Below, in pieces: positions 18,990-31,643 of a stretch of DNA of 64,000 nucleotides. Position 1 is the first letter of the stretch. Each line of letters opens with the position of its first letter. The position numbers and the translations under genes were made by a program. Origin of the DNA: Fragum whitleyi (taxonomy: Eukaryota; Mollusca; Bivalvia; Cardiida; Cardiidae); contig OX411543.1 in assembly GCA_948146395.1 (NCBI GenBank), forward strand, positions 54,168,017 to 54,232,016. The letters are read 5' to 3'. The notes beneath the pieces are model-generated. The model saw only the letters and a program-made list of their open reading frames with translations, had not been told where the DNA came from and made no database searches.

Positions 18990-19800
18990 GAAAGTTAGCA
19001 TTTTCACTTTTTTTTAATTTTCTTATTTATTCAAAGTTGAAGGAACTCTTGCTTGTAAAATTATTTTCTTAACTAGGAATGACCCTCCTGAAACGAGGCA
19101 TAAAATCCGATTTCGATAATTTGCGAATACTGCGGACTTTAAGTCATCACAAACGGTGTTTAGTTTTGCCCTTCTGGAATTTCCTTTCTTTACTAAGTGA
19201 TATTTGCTCAAATAGAACTTCGTAATTTCCGACAAACAATACTTTTTTTTACATATAAATGATGCAATTACGTTAACGTTTAGAAATCTCTACGCTGGTT
19301 GACCAGTAACGTCCGATCAAACAGAGCAATGGTGTTCTATAATATTCATTGGTACTCAAAAGAGGACTTGTACGTAGATACATAAGCTTTCTATTGGAAC
19401 ATGAATGCTTATTTCATGTTGTTGGGAGTTTTCTCTGGAGTTTAATTTTGCCCATCCACAAAATTTGCTGGTCAAACTACGTTGTTGCATGGCGTACAAA
19501 GGCGTTCATATGTGAATTTATTGCAAGGTAGGACACAAGAATTAAAATGAGTGTGATTTCAGAATAATTATTCATCAGCTGTAGGATGTACAAGCAAATC
19601 GAACAAAAGCATGGGTTCTTTTCTAGCCAAAAAGCATTGCGAGCCACTTGCTTGCTTTCTAGAAGAATCGATTATCAATAGTTTTGAGACTTGTCATACC
19701 AAATTTTGCGACGGTAAATGGTGTAACTTCTGAGATATTTAAAAGTTAGAAATGCACACTTTCTTTTGGAACTGATTGTACATATAAAAGGTATGCGTCT
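18990..19800. repeat. Diverged dispersed repeat, partner of 32,690-33,370
   Basis: Several phrases recur in the same order and orientation in both places, including AAATCCGATTTCGATAA, TTGACCAGTAACGT or AGT, and AGTTTAATTTTGC, then a stretch around TTCTGAGATATT. Identity is patchy, as for an old transposon family or an old segmental copy. Open frames here are short and look meaningless. Confidence 0.6.
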
Positions 19801-20432
19801 CTTTGCCAGGGTACACGCCGAATGACAAACGTGTTGACCTGAGCAATTAACAAAACGCCATAAAGGATGTCTTCTCTTGTCGGAGGCGCTATCGACGATT
19901 CGCAAATCACATTTGAGGATCGTTTGGCTAGCGATTCGTAAATGCTACGTCAATACATTGCTGACATATCATCGTATAACCTAACAGAATATGACACCTC
20001 AGGCAATAAATCCTAAAGGTAGTGAATTGTCGATCCCAGTCGAACTGAGCAAGTTGCATTCAAGATTTCCCCAGTTTCCGCTTGGTACTGTTTTTTTCCT
20101 AGTTCCCAGATGGACATTGGGGACATCAAGTTATTTCACGGTGTTGTAACCGAGATTTCTTATGAAAATGATAAGGAAACCTCGGTTAACACTGTTAAAG
20201 TTCATTACCTCTAAAATGTTGCGCACTTATTACGGGTCCACTACCTTAACCTTATGGGGAGACTAGATCCAAATATAAATACCGTTAATTAAGGATGTAT
20301 TCTGTGTTGAAACTTCCTATCCTCCCAGCGGAAAATGTCCATTAGCCCAGACCCGAAATATCACATTTCCCTGAAATGTGCGTTAATTTCACCTATTCAT
20401 CTGATAACTAAAGTAGACGCAGTCCCAAATGA

Positions 20433-20705
20433 TATATATGTGACCGTCACGCGAAAAGGGACCATCTGGGTTGTGCGTAAAGTGTCGATCCTAGTCAAAC
20501 TGCGCCGATTGCGCAGACTGATTTGGATCGAAACCTTTCGCACTTCGATTATTTTCTGAATCTAGAATGATCAATTTACCTTCCAGTAAAGGGGTTTTTG
20601 AAATGCGACCTCATGTTGATCTAAGCTGCACTCAATCTGTTTTTCAAATATTTGTTTCACAGAGTTCCCAGATGGTCCCTTTTCGTGTGACGGGTCACAT
20701 ATATG
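20433..20705. mobile_element. MITE family 3, copy B
   Basis: Inverted ends TATATATGTGACCGTCACGC and GTGTGACGGGTCACATATAT bound the element. The internal GC-rich hairpin is at 20,488-20,540, close to the left end. It is followed by a 78-base flank that is repeated after copy C, so B plus flank forms a direct duplication. Confidence 0.85.
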
Positions 20706-20782
20706 AAAGTCTAGGTTAATACAAAAGTGCATTCCATAATTCTGGATTCGGAAAAATAAACTCACGGGAAGCTATAAATATA

Positions 20783-21047
20783 ATTGTGACCCGTCACGCG
20801 AAAAGGGACCATCTGGGTAGTGCGTAAAATGTCGACCCTAGTCAGACTGCGCGGACTGCGCAGACTGACTAGGGTCGAAACTCTTTGCAACGTGCTTATT
20901 TTCTGAATCTAGAATGATCAATCTACCTTCAAGTGAATTTTTGAAATGCGACTTACGGTTGACCTTTACTGGATCAAATCTCTTATTCAATAATTCATTT
21001 AACAGAATTCCCGGATGGTCCCTTTTGTGTGACGGGGCACATATATG
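20783..21047. mobile_element. MITE family 3, copy C (tandem duplicate of copy B)
   Basis: The ends are GTGACCCGTCACGCGAAAAG and its complement in degraded form. The internal hairpin TCGACCCTAGTCAGACTGCG with its complement is cleaner than in copy B. The flank 21,048-21,124 repeats 20,705-20,782, which shows that about 345 bases were duplicated as a unit. Confidence 0.85.
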
Positions 21048-21293
21048 AAAGGCTAGGTTAATACAAATGCATTCCATAGTTCTGGATTCCGAAATATAAA
21101 CTCAATGGAAGCTATAAATATAAAAACCATAATTTTATTATTATTATACTATGCATACATTTTACACAGTATTTTTTTCATTCGTCTTCTAGACGGTCTA
21201 GATCGCAACTGATCCGAACGCGAAAGAACCCCCTACGAAAGTAAAGGTCTTACGTGTAATAACTTGCCAGAAAACTCTTCCTGACACGCTATA

Positions 21294-21490
21294 GTTAGTA
21301 ACATCGTGAAATTGACAACTATCTTATTAAAAACCATTCTTAATCGCTCACTGAGCTCTCCCTTCATTCAGCTCAAACACTCACTAGAATCATTAAAAAC
21401 GCCATGTATGACCAAAAAACCCAAAAAATCAATAACTACATATAAAATTAATATCCACGTAATACCTTCTAAAACACTGGATCTCTTATG
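21294..21490. mobile_element. MITE family 1, left-end fragment
   Basis: It begins TTAGTAACATCGTGAAATTGAC and continues with the family's ATCGCTCACTGAGCTCTCCC-like segment, then loses similarity. No right end is seen. Confidence 0.7.
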
Positions 21491-21570
21491 AAGGATGAAT
21501 AGTATATATTTGGTTTTTTATAGATAAATTGTATTCAAACAGTGTAAGTAGTTTGGATTATTGCTAAAAG

Positions 21571-21620
21571 CATAAATGACCCTAGCGCTTTCGAAATTCA
21601 ATGTTTCTTCATCAGAGGTT
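21571..21620 (-). ncRNA. Hammerhead-like motif of a Penelope-type element tail (tentative)
   Basis: On the minus strand the sequence contains CTGATGA, then a short stretch that could fold, then CGAAA, the palindrome AGCGCT and a following AGGG that can pair with the ACCT just before CTGATGA. These are the boxes of a hammerhead ribozyme in the tiny-stem-III form reported for Penelope-like retroelements. The second stem is weak (four pairs with a bulge). The adjoining 21,621-22,330 may be a decayed remnant of such an element, but no reverse transcriptase motif is visible. Confidence 0.3.
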
Positions 21621-22699
21621 CAATAAGAACTGACAATGAAAATGAAAATAATCGACCCCACGTGAACAGCTGGCGAAAAGTTGCTGGTCAGACAAGTGCT
21701 TAAAATATGCGGGTCAAATTTGCCTTGATGTTTATATGTCATTTTGTTTCTCCCAAAGGGCTGGATCGTGTTAAAGCACCTAATCCATAGATCTCCCGCC
21801 GTGTTGTTTGTCGGACCATCTCCAGTTTGCTTCAATATCAATTCAACACAGGACAAAATCGTTGAACGAGTGGCCGGCTTCGTTAAAATGTTCTGCAAGT
21901 TGGGACTTATTGAATCTACGGGGTTTTAAGTCAGATCGGTGCAAATTGATGCGCTTACTGATCAGTTGCTTGCTTTCGCCGGGCCCTCACAAGAATGTCT
22001 TGAAGTGACATGAGTCTTCGGTATGCGACAACTGGTTTCCCAGGGAACAATCTGTTGAGTTTGCTGGATGACTCAATCTTTTACCAGTGTTTGTCTATAA
22101 TTGAGTCAATGATTTGGCAGGACAGGATGGTACGTCAAAACGAACGGGATTCTGTTTGATTGCTGTGTAGCAACAGAAAACCTGGAAATGACGAGTGAAG
22201 AGCATGTTATGATAGGAGAGAACGAAAACTTTCTCTTTTTTCTCGGAAACACATGTAAATCTGCTAGGATGAACTATGTTTATCGAGTAAATGGGCGAAT
22301 AAATGTAAAAATCTAAGACATATCTCATTTCTAATTTTCTCAAATATCTCCGTTCTAAATCACGCAGTAAATATCACAGGAGTTTGGGGAATATTTCAAT
22401 CGATTTACACGTTTCGAAATTTTATAAAACAAGATGCTCAGAGGGCCTGTAAAGCTCCACTTGCTTTCAAATCTATATCAATGAGAAACTCAGTCAGATA
22501 TGGAAGTTTACAAGGAAATTTTTGAAGAGGCTAAAAGATGGACGGAAAGTGTAGGCTAAACCTCATGTGCCATTGTTGAAAATATATATCAGCGTTGATT
22601 CTAAATAGGAATAGGTCTTTTTTATAAGAAAGATTTATCTTGATGAATTTTTAATAATGAAACAATACTATGAATAACATGGGAAAATGACAACAATTT

Positions 22700-23420
22700 T
22701 TGTGAACATTATGCCACTTCAGACCACACCCGTTTTTTGACCAATCAAAGTTCTGCTAGGAGGAGATTTACCCAAGGAATATTAACCTACAAAGTTTGGT
22801 TGAAATTGGTCCGATGGCTTGGTAGGAAAACATTTCTTCATTGAAAATAAAAACCCACCATGCCAGGCCCGAACTTTTTTTGCAGGGGGGGGGGGGGGGG
22901 GGGGTGTTCATACAAAACTTCTAGAGCAGCTTGAGAAAATGATCGCACAAGAAAAGCTCGTGCGATATTTCATTTGAATTGGCACAATGATTTAGGTGAA
23001 GAAGATTTTTAAACATTTTATAATGAAAATATGTCATAACCTGCCACCACCCCCTTTTGTGGGGATCAATATTTCGTGAACAATTAATGGTTTGATCACT
23101 CAAAGCTCATTCATGCAAAGTTTTATTGAAATAAAGTAAATAGTTAAGGCCAAAATATTTTAAAGATTTCATAAAACAAAATAAGCTCCATATTTGGGGT
23201 TCAATCCAAATTTCTTGAACAACTTTAGAAGAGGATCACCCAAGGATCATTCATGTCAAGTTTCTTTGAAATCGGGCCAATGGTTTGGTAGAAAATATTT
23301 CATGATGAAAATACCCCCCCCCCCTGCCACGCCCATTATTGGGGGTCAATCCAAAGTTCTTGAACAATTTTAGAAGAAGGTCACTCAAGAATCATTCATG
23401 CTAAGTTCACTATCTACCAT
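22700..23420. repeat. Degenerate tandem repeat with poly-G and poly-C tracts
   Basis: Units of roughly 150-190 bases share ACCC(A)AGG-x-TCATTCATG, AAGTTTCTTTGAAAT and GGGCCAATGGTTTGGTAG. A 20-base G run (22,885-22,904) and an 11-base C run (23,314-23,324) lie within. It looks like an array of a dispersed repeat. Confidence 0.65.
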
Positions 23421-26400
23421 TTAAAATTCCAGGGTCACCATGATGTTTCGAGAAATCCCACCTTCATATACATATAATCAAAATTCCTTGTAAATTGTAT
23501 AACACTTGCATTGATTTTGCCGAAGTAAAATAAATGTGGACCAAAACGACAAGCCTTGCAATTCTAAGACATAAATAGTGCAAAACAAAAAGAATATGAT
23601 TTACTATCATAATGAAACAAAATATACATGTTCTTCTAAATTCAATCGAAGGCTTTTTCTGGTCGGTTTCGATACTTTGGAAAGCATCACATGAAAAAGA
23701 GGGTGAAAAAACGAAAACGATAAACGCGTCTTTTAATCAGTTCGGTCACTATGAAAAACAGATCTGGCAGACAAATCCAAAACGGTTTTCAGAGATAGGT
23801 CGCGTTTATTTATTTAATTATACGGTTATGTTGACATACAATCAGGTCTGAGAGACGGTTTGGAGAAACACAATCTTATATTTATTGTGAAACAGTCTGT
23901 CATAAGATGACAGTGTATTCTGCGTTATTAATGAACTGGCAGGGCGGGGCTTAGCCGTGACGTACTTCAGCGAGTTTACTTTTCAATAGTTTGGGTTCTT
24001 TCAAATTTTAGTCGACTATCATCGTGCACGCGTGCAAATAACTATATCCTAAAACCTAAAGGATTCACGTGCTTTGAGAAAGTGAACACATTTCATCGTT
24101 TGGTTACCAATACCTCGTAGCTTCAGCTTGATTAATCCGAGGTCACACTAAACTTATGATATACAATATACATTCTAAAGCCCAGATGCTAAAATGATGA
24201 TGTATCTCAAAAGTGGTCAATCGTATTTCACATAACAATATATACACTGAAGGACTTGATGAAAATGAGACTGGCCATGTGTTCATAACTTGCTTGAATT
24301 AGGAAGCATCGGACCCGAGGTTTTTTTTTCTTTTTTTTTGGGGGGGGGGGGGGGGGGGAGTGGGAGGGGGGGCTCAACTCCGAATTTTCTCAAACCTAAA
24401 ATTGAAAAAGATGTATTAACATATATGATGATGTAAAGTTTTTGTTATAAATATCACTTTATTTATGTTATCTCAAATGCTCAAACATTTGTTATCGCCC
24501 TACAACAGAATAACAGCTTCAATCTAAAAAGAAATTTTAGAAAGTTCTCAAATGAGCATGAATCAAGTGTATAATCTGAGGCCCAGATTCGTCCAGAATG
24601 ATGGTTCATAGAACACCACATTTAGGTAGTGGACCCGTAAAAAATTCGCAATGTCTTGAAAGCAATGAACATTAACAGTGTTAATTGTGAAAGAACCTGC
24701 GTTCCGAAATGTCGTGGAAACCTAACCTTACTTCAATCCGAAAGGTGTGTGTGTGTGTGTGAGTGTAATGGATAAATCTCCATTTCTTTCGATTTGAGCT
24801 AACTATGAAAATTGTATTACATCCCTTTTACATCATTGCGAAACCTCGCTTATTCTTTTTCCATTGAAAATGATTCACCTTGTCAATTTCTCCGGATTAT
24901 TAACTGTAGAAAATGCCGAATCAAATACATGTAATGTGAAAAAACTCCATTAATTTTTTACATTGACGGCAGCTAATTGTTAATTGAATGATTGTGGTGA
25001 ACGTTTTAACAGACCAAAATCGTGGTAATAAAAAAAAATGAAAATAATATGCTATATAATGATACATCGAGTGACCACGAACAGCAACTAGAAGCTTCCA
25101 AATCCATCCTTACCTATGCAATCATTTAATGTTTTAAGCGATTTGAGATCAGTTCTAATATAAAGGATTCTAAGCGTCTTTTGAACGTTTTTATCGATTC
25201 GAATGAGCGTTTGGAATCAAAGGGATTCGTTGAGAAGAAATATTTATAGAATGTTTTTATTCCATTGTCTAGAACTATGCTGTATATTTCTTCAAAAGCC
25301 TAAAAATAAAATACAGCTTTAAATAACCTGTTGTTAAGAGGTTTTAGTGACGATGTTTTTGTAAAAAAATGACTTTAATTCACTTGGTGGGTAACTTTTG
25401 ATGACCCTGTTGATAGCCTCTTCAAATTTCGAAAGAAAAAGTACATTCATAAGGTTTCACAATCCTTCATCGATATCATCGCTTTGTTTTTCTTCCAATA
25501 GCTATAATTTCTACTTTCAGAAGATACGGAAAATACAATGTAATTAGAGAAGACTGGATGAGCTCTATCACGAATAAGAGCCAACCAGTTAAATAGTAGC
25601 GTAATAAATTGATACAATAAAACATAGCTCTTTACTGAACAGCTTGTTCTATGCCATTTTTGTTGATAAAACTATTTAACTCAAAAAAGTTTGATAAATT
25701 ACAGTTTATTAAATTACACAAAAATACAGACACAAAATGTTTTAATTTTTTACAGACTTTCTAACTTAGGTATTACAATTTTTTAAATGGAACATCTTTT
25801 TTTACACAGCTGTTTCGAACCTCTCTTTTAAAAATTGCTTTCTCGGATATCCCAGATCCCTTTTGTGTGTCGGATCAGAAATACAATTTATCCTGTCACT
25901 AGCTATAAAAATTGCCTGATAAAAGGGGGTATGATAAACTTGTTGATATCAGGTTACTTGATCACGTGGCCTGTCGGATCTTTTTTTGCGGCTATTAGGC
26001 CTGAAAACTGTCCTCTACAACATTTTTTCCTTTGAATTTGAGCGTCTTTTTCTGATAAAAAAATTCACTCAATTCTCATGTGATTTTAACAATCAAATCG
26101 CGACCATATCGATGACGTAGTACATGATTGATAACGTAATCTGTAAAATTGTAACGAAGCTCATCTCTGTGTTTACATTCAACCTCGAAAACTGTCAGGA
26201 TTTTTAAGAATTTATCTGCTTGGATTCAATGTAGAATTATTCGAGCGAGGAGGATTTCGGACGGAGATAGTAACTTTGCATTTGATCTCAATCTATGTCC
26301 ATCCTCTGATTAAGAGCAAGGAAGGCATTGAATTGAGATTTGTTTTTAGCTGCATGACAACAAGACTTCGGAGAAAAAAAGGACGTTTGAGATTGCAAAA

Positions 26401-26665
26401 TTACTCGATTCATGTCTTCTTAATCATTAAGGCATGTACGTATTACTCAAGTTTTCTTTTGTTAAACATATTCTTTCTACATCATTAGAAATCGATTCAA
26501 TTATCGAGTTCTTTAGCCGTAAGCGATCACCCCCAACTCTGCCACCCATTCACCCTTATGATGAGGACTCGCCGAGTATCGAAGTTGAAAATCGGGATCG
26601 AATTTAATTTTCGTAAATAAATAACTGATAGACTTTTAAAAAAGATTGTAACAGGATAAATGGGA
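23421..26665. other. Intergenic DNA; T/G homopolymer block at 24,321-24,372
   Basis: No supported gene. At 24,321-24,372 nine T, C, nine T and nineteen G follow in a row, then more G clusters, which could form a quadruplex. A short GT run lies at 24,747-24,763. Otherwise nothing stands out. Confidence 0.55.
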
Positions 26666-26774
26666 TAGATGATAGGTGACTTAAGATGGAAAAGTTAATC
26701 GGGCTCCGGCTCACCAGATAAATTCCTACGCCTTGTCCGATAAACTTTTCCATCTCAAGTCACCAACCATCTAT
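26666..26774. repeat. Inverted-repeat element of about 110 bp
   Basis: Arms of about 36 bases (left AGATGATAGGTGACTTAAGA onward; right ending TCTCAAGTCACCAACCATCT) are reverse complements with a few mismatches, around a 33-base centre. It looks like a tiny foldback or MITE remnant. Confidence 0.75.
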
Positions 26775-27457
26775 TCTCTATGTATACTAGTCTTCGCGAT
26801 CATGTGTGATATCTTTTCGATGGATTATTAAGAAATAATATTAATTCATTATTTGATAAACTCGCATTAAATAAATAAAATGACCGTTTGTTTTTCGTGT
26901 TAGTTAGATAATACTTTCATTTCGTGAACAAAAGTTTTATTTTTGCCTAAATATAGCTTTTGTTGTTAACTCATGAAAGATATTTAACTGAACAAAAGCT
27001 TATAACCTAAATGCATATTCTTTAGATCTCACACTGCGTTACAAAACATCGAATTCGTCTTTGAGATCATTTCAGTTTACTTTAGTCTTGTGATCAGTTA
27101 ATCTTACATAGTCGGAATTCTAAAAGGCATATGTTACATTTCAAACACTGGGATATTTTTTTTTTTACATTAACTAAAGAAAGAAGGAAAATCGCAAAGG
27201 GGAAACGTACACATAACTTGTATTTATCTATTGTAATTTTAGACATTGTAGAGTTTGGCTACGAAATGAATTTGCACTGGAAATTCCGAAATTATCGCAA
27301 ATATCGACAAAACATTTCGTGATCATCCATAAAATTTCTAAATCCTATGGAGGATGGTTAATAGGAATCACAAACTTTTCCCAATCAATGTTTTCATTTA
27401 AATTTAGAAAGTATCTTTTCCTAAATGATATATTCTCTCATGCATTAAGGATATATC

Positions 27458-27895
27458 TACAGTTAAAAACATCGTGAAATTGACATTCATCTCGGGCAAA
27501 CCCATTCCAAATCGCTCGCTCAGCGTTCAATTCATTTCAAACAATTTCATTTCAAACCATTAAAAACGCTCCAAACCCACTGAAACAGATAGAATCAACA
27601 ACGTCATTCAAAATAAATAATGCTACGACAGAATCGCGATTTCACTGACATTATTCAAATTGCACGCGTCTCATAGGTTCTTGAAGAAATAGGAAGCTAT
27701 TTATAGTTCTTATATGCATATTTATTTAAAGAGGGGTAATAAATATCGCTAATTTTGTTCATTCTGAACAAAATTTGCGATATTAGATTAACTCCCATTA
27801 AGTTCAATAAACTCGTTCCACACACTCATTCAATATCATTACAAGATCATTCGAAAATTATTCACCTTGTCAATTTTAGGATGTTGTTAACTGTA
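27458..27895. mobile_element. MITE family 1, complete copy (434 bp plus TA flanks)
   Basis: The element runs from CAGTTAAAAACATCGTG to its inverse at GATGTTGTTAACTG and is flanked by TA on both sides, the target duplication of the Tc1/mariner group. An internal palindrome, AATATCGCTAATTTTGTTCA with its complement, lies at about 27,740-27,785. It has no coding capacity. Confidence 0.88.
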
Positions 27896-28723
27896 CCAGA
27901 ACTTTAAAACCCGCTTTCGACCTAGTTGAACATGTGATAATTCAAGAGTCTTATTTGCAATTTAACATATACTGACCATTTAACTTAATAATCACTACAT
28001 TGAGTTTTAAAGAAAAACAGGGGCTAGCCGCCCACCTGAGTCACATTGACACCATTGACATCACACAAATAAGATTGGCAGTTATCAATAACCATTACTT
28101 TATACCATTTTTATTGACTTCATGTCAGATGATTATTAAACTTGAATCGTGCGCAACTGAGAATTCTCTCAAAGTTTAACTTGAGATAAAAGTTTTAATT
28201 CTGTTGTTATACCATAATCAATACATGGACATAAAATATTATATGTATAAGTTGTTATTAAGCGTAAAATATGTGTTTCCGCTAACCCGACCGACCCTGT
28301 TTCTGACCCCGACTCTGCTGTTCTAATCGGCAAAATGTTAAAAAAAGAAAAACTAGTATAAAAAATGCTCGACCCATCCTGACGGAATAGGAATTTCAGT
28401 AAGACAAAATTTTAAAATCATCTTTAACAATTTAAATATGTATCAATTTAAAGTTGAAAATTATTATTGAAAAAAAATATTAACATGTATAAATATGTAT
28501 CATGGATTGGTGTATTTAGCCACAATCATGTTATATGTAAATGCCAAGTCATTATAGATAGTCTAAATTATTTCCTGTCAATAGAATACAAACCTATTTG
28601 AGATCACCAAGAAGATACGCAGTAAAGATGTGTTACACTAGTTCTAGTTAATGGAGTAATCAGTTTAGAGAACATAGCAATTTATCAAAGACGTGTATTA
28701 CCATTGTACGTTAGGACTCTAAA

Positions 28724-28944
28724 CCCTTTGCTGTTTAACCCCTGCTTTTTACGTGTCTGTGATTTTATGACTGAGAAAACATTGTGAAAAAAGAAGAAAT
28801 TGCTCCTGACAAGCAATTTCTTCTTTTGTCACTCTATTTTCTACCCTACTGAATGGTTATTTTTCAAATTAAATCCACTTTGAATTTTCGTCTGCAAAAC
28901 CTTTGAATTTAGACAGGTCCAAAATTTTGTAAAACAGGAAAAGG
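28724..28944. mobile_element. TTAA-type (piggyBac-like) MITE, copy 1
   Basis: The 221-bp element starts CCCTTTGCTGTTTAA and ends with the imperfect inverse GTAAAACAGGAAAAGG followed by TTAA. The centre has a hairpin (GAAGAAATTGCT and complement). A second copy of equal length sits at 60,025-60,245 with about 12 differences by eye. Confidence 0.88.
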
Positions 28945-29262
28945 TTAAACAGAACAAGATCAAGAAACTTCATTTCTATTGAGCCCGCTATTGGTGAACT
29001 AGAAATAGACAGAGTCATCGGTATGACAGATCGATGGTTTTGCGTTAGTCCGTCCGTCCTAGATTTATGAAAATCTTTATTATACTGCAAAGAAAATTCT
29101 AGCATTTTTATTGGTTAATGCTGACCTGAAAACCTGTGATATCTACGGCCGTTCCAGTATAACTTCTAATGTTTCCTTATGGCGCCTCGTCGTGAGCATA
29201 GAACGCTGTTTTTGGAACTAATACAGGCGATACTAGTCCTAGAGGATGGAATATTGATACCA

Positions 29263-29347
29263 TATACTCGGGTCGTGTTATCCGCGAAGCGCGAGAATAA
29301 TGGCAGCCATGATTCTCGCGCTTCGCGGAAAACACGAGCCGAGTATA
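29263..29347. repeat. Long GC-rich palindrome, 36-bp arms
   Basis: The arms (left beginning TATACTCGGGTCGTGTT, containing CCGCGAAGCGCGAGAAT) match as reverse complements with two mismatches over 36 bases. The 13-base loop contains ATGGCAGCCAT. It is strikingly GC-rich for this region. Confidence 0.9.
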
Positions 29348-29689
29348 CACATTAGACTACAGTTAAAAAGCATGTCGTGTTATAAAGTTCAAAGAAATAA
29401 TGATAAAGATGTCAACAAATACCTTAAATCTTTACAAATCTGTCCATTTAAAGTGCCAACTTTCTCGCAAGTTTCGCTAAGAACCACCTACGGCTCGGGT
29501 GATATCATTTTTCCAAGCCGGGAATAAATCGTCATATACCCCGGCAAGACACCGTATAACTAATAATCAAAACTTGGATCATTATTCTCCACCATTACAT
29601 GATTAGATTGTAGATGTTATACTTGACAGAAACTTTCAGATAGCTTCGAGGTCAATGTAGCAGCCCTAAGCCAAACGTTAATATTAACA

Positions 29690-30130
29690 TGTCCCAAAAC
29701 TTAAAATTAAAACTGTGAATTGGGTTAATTTTGCTCCATCTTCAGTAGATGTGTAGTTTGAAAGAAAGAGAATTTGAGATAGATCCAATGTCATGGTCAA
29801 AGCTTGATATATCAATACATAAAGTTAACTCTTTTCCGAGATGGTTCCTATCATTGTACAGCATTTTGAAAATATTCGATACAGTAGTTCTCCTTCATTA
29901 ATAAATATGCCGTAGATATTATAAGACAGAGCAAAATTTTTGATAACATTTCAAGGTCAAAATCAGAATTGGCTTATCTTGAGCATAACTCCCAGATTAT
30001 GAAAAAGTTTACATAATGACTAGTCTAAAATGATCTCCATCATAAGTAGATGCATATTTACCATTCAGTATAAACTTTCATTCATCTTCAAGGTTAAAGG
30101 GCAAGGTCAGATTTCTAAATACAGCTTTTG
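29690..30130. repeat. Degenerate two- to three-unit repeat
   Basis: Segments around TTTGCTCCATCTTCAGTAGATG and AATGATCTCCATCATAAGTAGATG, with neighbouring AAGGTCAAAATCAGA and AAGGTCAGATTTC, recur about every 180-280 bases. The phrasing is like dispersed mollusc repeats. No gene. Confidence 0.45.
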
Positions 30131-30746
30131 CGGGCCCGACTTCATTTGTCCTTAACAAGCAGAATATTATGGATTATTTAAAAAGCGCACAAAAAGCGTA
30201 AAATAAACAAATACCCGCTTCTATTTCATAAAGTCCGGACGACTATGTCTATTGTTACATTGAAATTTTTTAATTATCTTCCTTAGTGCTCAATAGATAG
30301 TAACACGGCATCGCAAAAAATGAAAACTGGGCTCTTCAATGATCATTGTACCCAAATCAAAGAAGTGTGGGTATATTGACTAGCTCATGCTGTTCGGTAA
30401 GTCGGTAGACTAAAACTTGTCCGTATAATTTCTTGGGCTAGAATTGAGGTAGTGTCACGAACATTGGGACAAAATTTCAATTCCGGCTGAAGATGTTCCA
30501 TAATGTTTTTGAGAATATTTGCACCAAATGTCACTGTCACTGAGTGACATTGATCTTCGTGATATAAAAGTTGAAACCTTTTCTATGTTTAAAAATTGAG
30601 TCAGAGTTGAGCTTCGGTCACCAAAATAAATGCAAGCATTTATCTCTTTGAAGCCATTATCTGGGTTTCTTTTTGATCGATCAAGCAATGGTTAATGAGT
30701 GGGAGGAGCGAAGTGTGAATAAAATCGAAGGGAGGTAAAATAATTT

Positions 30747-31630
30747 TTCTTATAACTATACAAATATCCGTGTGATAACATCCCGTATGATATTTTTTAT
30801 GATATCACATAGTTATTTTTGGAGCAATGATATAATGCGCTTATTTTTAGAAACTTGCATTTCAGTCAGAAACATCGACAAAAACAAGACAAATAGAGGT
30901 AATAAGATAAATATAATACGTACTTAGTGTATTGTATGAGAAAAATATCTAACTCGACAATTTTCAATTCTCCCAATCTCATTAGATATTTTCTTTCATA
31001 TAATACACTAAGTATGTTTCATATATATCGTACAATAGGACCCTTTAGAAAAATCTACGTACTATTCTGTTTCTTTGTAATCCGGATCAATCAAGGGCTT
31101 TTAAAACAAAAACCAACCAATAAAATCGTGGAATTATCTGAACGATATGAACGTTTTCTAACGTTTTCGTCTTTTGAACGAGTTCATAGCGTTTTTTGAA
31201 TAATGTGAGCCAGTGCTTAGAATGAATGATCAAAGCAATGAGCGAGTGACTTAGAATAGTTTCGATTGGTCCATGAAAATAAATAAACAAACAGAAAAGA
31301 GTGTAGTAGATATATATAATACGTACTTAGTGTTTTGTATGAGAAAAAATATCTAACGAGGTTGGGAGAATTGAAAATTGTCGAGGCTCTGCCGAGACAA
31401 TTATCAATTCTCTCACCCGAGTTGGATATTTTTTTCATTCAATACACTAAGTACGTATTATATTTATCTTATAACCTATATTTGTCTTGTTTTCGTCGGT
31501 TTTTCTAACTGAAATGCAAGTTTCTAAAAATAACCGCATTATATCATTGTTCTAAAAATAACTATGTGATATCATAAAAAATATCATACGGGATGTTATC
31601 ATACGGATATTTGTATAGTTATAAGATAAA
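30747..31630. mobile_element. Family 2 long-arm inverted element, composite copy
   Basis: Outer arms of about 165 bases (30,747-30,911 and 31,463-31,630) are reverse complements, beginning TATAACTATACAAATATCCG. Each arm adjoins an inner palindrome bounded by ATAATACGTACTTAGTG (30,912-31,016 and 31,312-31,462). Between them are about 295 bases, part of which resembles the right part of family 1. It appears to be two family 2 copies joined, or one with an insertion. No transposase. Confidence 0.8.
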
Positions 31631-31643
31631 CTTTAAAGGGCAT

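Noticed and set aside
29300..29527. 75-codon frame starting in the GC-rich palindrome
   Set aside because: Its start lies in the palindrome loop and the translation has no recognisable features.
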